This document shows, piece by piece, positions 61,073 through 64,000 of a stretch of 64,000 nt of DNA. The position numbers and the translations under genes were made by a program. The notes under the pieces are model-generated. The model ran no database searches. It saw nothing but the letters and a program-made list of their open reading frames with translations, and was not told the origin of the DNA. Origin of the DNA: UBA5072 sp963822145 (GTDB taxonomy: Bacteria > Bacteroidota > Bacteroidia > Bacteroidales > UBA10428). Within the stretch, counting starts at the first letter, position 1. Each line of letters opens with the position of its first letter. The stretch is taken from positions 930,001-994,000 of the forward strand of contig CAWGGG010000002.1 of the NCBI GenBank assembly GCA_963822145.1, given 5' to 3'.

Positions 61073-62206
61073 ATGCGCATAACCTACTTTTTATCAGTGC
61101 TCCTGGTAATAGTTTCCTGTTCCGGCAACCGGCATAACTTCACTGTTGAGGTTTCTGTCAATAATGCCGATAACAGTTTATTGTATCTGGCACGGCGGAC
61201 TTTAACCGGAACCTTTGTAGTGGATTCAGCCCTTCCTGATAAATCAGGACATTATGTACTGGAAGGCTATGCCATGCAGCCTGATTTTTACATCGTTTAC
61301 CGGAATCCCCAGCGTTACATCAATCTTGTCATTCATCCCGGGGATGATTTTAAGGTACTTACGGATGCTGCTTCTTTTGATTTGAACTACCTGGTGGAGG
61401 GATCAAAAGACTCTCGGCTGATCCAGAAAATGGTAAATATGCAGACCAGAACGCTGGAGAAGATCACCGAGATCAGCACTTTATATGAAAACAGCAAGGG
61501 AACAAAGGATTTTGACAGGATCAGGGCACACATCGACAGTACCTACGACAAGATTGTGGAGGAACATAAGAAATTTTCAATCCGGCTTATTGAAGAAAAC
61601 CCTCAATCACTGGTTAGTCTGATGACCCTCTACCAGCAACTGGGAAGAAATGCTCCCGTATTTGATTATAGAAAAGACTTTAAATACTATTCACTGGTAG
61701 ATTCAAGTCTTGCACCTCTCTTTCCGCAATCTGAGGCGGTCATTGATCTAAACCGGAAAGTTACCTCGTTGAGGGACCTGCTCAGGCTGGAAACAGGATC
61801 ACCTGCACCGGAAGTTTTATTACCCGATCTACAGGGTAAAGCCAGATCCCTGTCAGCCCTTCACGGGAAATACGTGCTCCTGGTTTTCTGGGCTTCGTGG
61901 TCGAGTCAGAGCCTCTCCGCAATTGATCAGCTGGCAAAGCTTTATCCCAAATCACCCGGGGGTGATCTGGAGTTTTACATGGTATCTCTTGACAGATCAA
62001 AGGATTCCTGGATGAAGACCTTGGAGGAAAAGAAAATCCGGGGCATTCAGGTTTCTGATCTGAAGTATTGGGATTCTCCGGTTGTTAACCTGTATCATAT
62101 CGAACAGCTGCCGGTGATCTATTTTATTGACCCGAAAGGCGTGATCGTGGGGAAAGGACTGAAACCCGAAGAAGTTCCGGGTTTGCTGGCCAGCATCCTG
62201 AAATAG
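61073..62206 (+). CDS. DUF4369/TlpA-like lipoprotein, CxxC lost (first copy)
   Basis: From ATG 61073 the product has 377 residues with a lipobox ending I-V-S-C-S. Residues about 25-125 form a DUF4369-like beta domain, followed by a helical part (about 125-235) and a TlpA/AhpC-type thioredoxin fold (GSPAPEVLLPDLQGKARSLSALHGKYVLLVFWASW). The CxxC expected right after that W is S-S-Q-S, so no disulfide chemistry is possible. The fold is otherwise intact, up to the cis-Pro run EQLPVIYFIDPKG. It could be a binding or scaffold protein in the periplasm. A close paralogue with the same loss follows. Confidence 0.85.
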   Translation: MRITYFLSVLLVIVSCSGNRHNFTVEVSVNNADNSLLYLARRTLTGTFVVDSALPDKSGHYVLEGYAMQPDFYIVYRNPQRYINLVIHPGDDFKVLTDAASFDLNYLVEGSKDSRLIQKMVNMQTRTLEKITEISTLYENSKGTKDFDRIRAHIDSTYDKIVEEHKKFSIRLIEENPQSLVSLMTLYQQLGRNAPVFDYRKDFKYYSLVDSSLAPLFPQSEAVIDLNRKVTSLRDLLRLETGSPAPEVLLPDLQGKARSLSALHGKYVLLVFWASWSSQSLSAIDQLAKLYPKSPGGDLEFYMVSLDRSKDSWMKTLEEKKIRGIQVSDLKYWDSPVVNLYHIEQLPVIYFIDPKGVIVGKGLKPEEVPGLLASILK

Positions 62207-62235
62207 CATAATATCAGCTGCTTAATAATATATTG

Positions 62236-63381
62236 ATGATGAGAAAAATTGTTTTGTTTTGTTTTGTTCTGATACTCGCCGCCTGTAACCGGCAGCAGGT
62301 CAAAATATCAGGTCGTTTCTCAAATGCAGATAATACTGTTCTTCACCTGGATGAAGTGGATGTATATGAGAACAGACCTTCAGATTCTGTTGTACTGAAA
62401 AAGAATGGCAGCTTCAGCTTCAAGTTTGAGACCAGGGTTCCGTGTTTTTACCAGTTGAGGTTGTCCAAGGACCGGATCATCGTATTATTCCCCAAACCGG
62501 GAGAGCATATCAGGATTGAGGCTGACGCAGACAACCTGTTGTCCTCGCTGCAAATTAAAGGTTCCCCTGAAAGCGAACAGGTGAGCGATCTGATCAGGGC
62601 ACTGCAGCATGCCACCAGCCATCTTGATTCACTGGTTTCCCTTTATAACAAGGCAGAGGAAGACAGCGTCAGAAACCGGTTGAATGCTTCCTACCTGGAT
62701 ATCATCGAAAAGCACCGGAAGTACTCCATCAATTTCATCCTCACACACACCAATTCTTTGGCTAGCTTGTATGCCCTGTACCAGCAATATCAGCCAGGAT
62801 CTTATGTTTTTTACAAAACCACTGACATGCAGTTTTTTAAGATAGTCAGTGATTCTCTTTCGAAGCATGTGCCTGGTTCGAAGCATGTGATTGCCCTGAA
62901 GGCATACACGGATAAAATGATTAAAAATTATAAATCGGAGCTCATTCTGCAAAATGCAGGACAGTCAGAAATCGGCCTGCCCGGAATCGCACTGCCCGAC
63001 TTTGCCGGTGATACTGTTGCACTGGAATCACTGAAGCAACGTTTTGTCCTGCTCAGTTTCTGGGCGTCATACAGCAAGGGCAGTGTGAGTCAGAACCTCG
63101 AGCTTAAGAGGATCTACAACCGTTATAAAAACAGGGGATTTGAGATCTACCAGGTTTCATTTGACAATTCGTTAGAAAACTGGAAGGATGCCGTTCGTTT
63201 TGATGAACTGCCCTGGATTAGCGTAATTGATGTCACTTATCCGAATTCCAATGTGGCAGGGAATTTCAATATCACCGGACTTCCTTCGAACTACCTGATC
63301 GACAAGGAAAAAGAAACTATACTTGGAAAGAATCTGACACCTGCCCAGCTGCAACTGAAACTAGACGATTTATTCAACTAA
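62236..63381 (+). CDS. DUF4369/TlpA-like lipoprotein, CxxC lost (second copy)
   Basis: From ATG 62236 (or 62239) the product has about 381 residues with a lipobox ending L-A-A-C-N. It has the same layout as the gene before: a DUF4369-like domain, a helical middle (SLYNKAEEDSVRNRLNASYLDIIEKHRKYS aligns with the first copy's LYENSKG..IDSTYDKIVEEHKKFS), and a TlpA-like domain (LLSFWASYSKGSVSQ). The CxxC is replaced by S-K-G-S, so both paralogues have Ser-x-x-Ser. The 29-base spacing suggests a tandem duplication in one operon; lpxH follows 10 bases later. Confidence 0.85.
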   Translation: MMRKIVLFCFVLILAACNRQQVKISGRFSNADNTVLHLDEVDVYENRPSDSVVLKKNGSFSFKFETRVPCFYQLRLSKDRIIVLFPKPGEHIRIEADADNLLSSLQIKGSPESEQVSDLIRALQHATSHLDSLVSLYNKAEEDSVRNRLNASYLDIIEKHRKYSINFILTHTNSLASLYALYQQYQPGSYVFYKTTDMQFFKIVSDSLSKHVPGSKHVIALKAYTDKMIKNYKSELILQNAGQSEIGLPGIALPDFAGDTVALESLKQRFVLLSFWASYSKGSVSQNLELKRIYNRYKNRGFEIYQVSFDNSLENWKDAVRFDELPWISVIDVTYPNSNVAGNFNITGLPSNYLIDKEKETILGKNLTPAQLQLKLDDLFN

Positions 63382-63391
63382 AAGGACCATT

Positions 63392-64000
63392 TTGGGAGTA
63401 AGGGATAAGATATACTTCATTTCAGACATTCATCTGGGTTTATACCCCCCGGACAAAAGCGCTGCAAGAGAGCGCCTGCTGGTGAACTGGCTCGACAATA
63501 TCAGGAACGATGCTTCTGAATTATACCTGCTGGGTGACATCTTTGATTTCTGGCATGAATACAGACATGTTGTGCCACGCGGATTTACAAGGTTTCTGGG
63601 AAAGATCGCCGAACTTTCTGACCTGGGTGTAAAATTGCATTATTTCACTGGCAACCACGACATCTGGGTATACGACTATCTCCCTGCAGAAATAGGATTG
63701 ACGCTATACAGGCATCATGTGACCCGCGATATGGGTGGGAAAAGCTTTTATATCGGTCATGGCGACGGAATCGGCGATGGGGATAACGGATATAAATTGA
63801 TGAAATGGGGTTTTAACAATAAAGTGCTGCAATGGTTCTTTGCCCGCATTCATCCCAATGCATCCATGGCTTTCGGAAAACGCTGGTCAAAAAGCAGCCG
63901 TTACGCCAAGGGGATCATAGCTGATCCTTATCGCGGAGATGACCAGGAAGTGCAGGTTATTTTTGCGCGGGAAACACTCAAAAAAGAGCACTTTGATTTC
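63392..64000 (+). CDS. lpxH: UDP-2,3-diacylglucosamine diphosphatase LpxH (partial)
   Basis: LpxH cleaves the pyrophosphate of UDP-2,3-diacylglucosamine to lipid X in lipid A synthesis. The first 203 residues are in the window; the gene runs off the right edge. It has the calcineurin-like metal motifs: ISDIHLG, LLGDIFDFW, FTGNHDIW, and YIGHGDGIGDGDNGY. The run WGFNNKVLQWFFARIHPNA and the next KRWSKSSR basic stretch are typical of Bacteroidota LpxH. No ATG precedes the first motif; the best start is the TTG at 63392, 10 bases after the second TlpA-like gene. Confidence 0.88.
   Translation, partial: MGVRDKIYFISDIHLGLYPPDKSAARERLLVNWLDNIRNDASELYLLGDIFDFWHEYRHVVPRGFTRFLGKIAELSDLGVKLHYFTGNHDIWVYDYLPAEIGLTLYRHHVTRDMGGKSFYIGHGDGIGDGDNGYKLMKWGFNNKVLQWFFARIHPNASMAFGKRWSKSSRYAKGIIADPYRGDDQEVQVIFARETLKKEHFDF

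Noticed and set aside
1..64000. tRNA, rRNA or tmRNA genes
   Set aside because: I saw no T-loop GGTTCGAATCC-type run with a matching acceptor stem and no rRNA core sequence. Only a covariance-model search would be decisive.

Overview
This window looks like chromosome from a member of the Bacteroidota. Evidence: a PorP/SprF-type outer-membrane protein beside a cargo with a gliding-motility/type IX secretion C-terminal domain, an S46 dipeptidyl-peptidase, a DUF5686/carboxypeptidase-regulatory-like outer-membrane protein, DUF4369/TlpA-like lipoproteins, many lipobox proteins, weak Shine-Dalgarno signals, and promoter elements of the Bacteroidota form TTTG-N19-TAnnTTTG. The order cannot be fixed from sequence alone.

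Layout. 1-2.5 kb (minus): lptC (cut by the edge), coaX and a Wzx-like flippase. 2.6-7.5 kb (plus): rnhB, an S46 peptidase, marC-like, rnhA and a siaB-siaC partner-switch pair. 7.5-13.6 kb: a secreted PqqD-like orphan, then a coupled four-gene module GT4 / HAD / GT4 / GH13_18 phosphorylase, and a tiny Lys-rich gene. 13.7-23.3 kb (minus): transglutaminase-like lipoprotein, serine hydrolase, esterase, a secreted unknown, PorP/SprF and its FG-GAP type IX cargo. 23.5-34.6 kb: mixed genes including an ICMT-like methyltransferase, a CDF metal transporter, a LigB-family dioxygenase, an S37-type peptidase, a DUF5686 protein, a deoxyribonucleotidase and glycerate kinase.

34.7-36.95 kb is the most unusual stretch. 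An IS200-type/RAYT-like Y1 transposase gene is enclosed by two large arrays of short hairpin elements. The left array has a 53-bp period. The right array has a 104-bp period with a 208-bp higher-order unit. The same core lies in opposite orientation on the two sides, with the conserved heads facing the transposase. It resembles a REP/RAYT locus.

37-47.5 kb: a membrane-anchored AraC-type regulator with TolB-like and TPR domains, a START-domain protein, two metallopeptidases, a DUF5009 acyltransferase, and a lipid A/core operon (GT9, waaA, radical SAM/SPASM) behind a consensus promoter. 47.5-60.9 kb (minus): a long co-directional run of tsaC, GT4, dapD, recJ and a glycogen cluster (GT3-GT35 fusion, GH57, GT4, GH133 debranching enzyme). 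61-64 kb (plus): two tandem TlpA-like lipoproteins that have both lost the CxxC, and the start of lpxH.

Themes: outer-membrane and LPS building (lptC, wzx-like, waaA, GT9, lpxH), storage and solute glucans (glycogen operon; the GH13_18 module possibly linked to glycerate kinase), and type IX-linked secretion. I saw no rRNA, tRNA, CRISPR or prophage.
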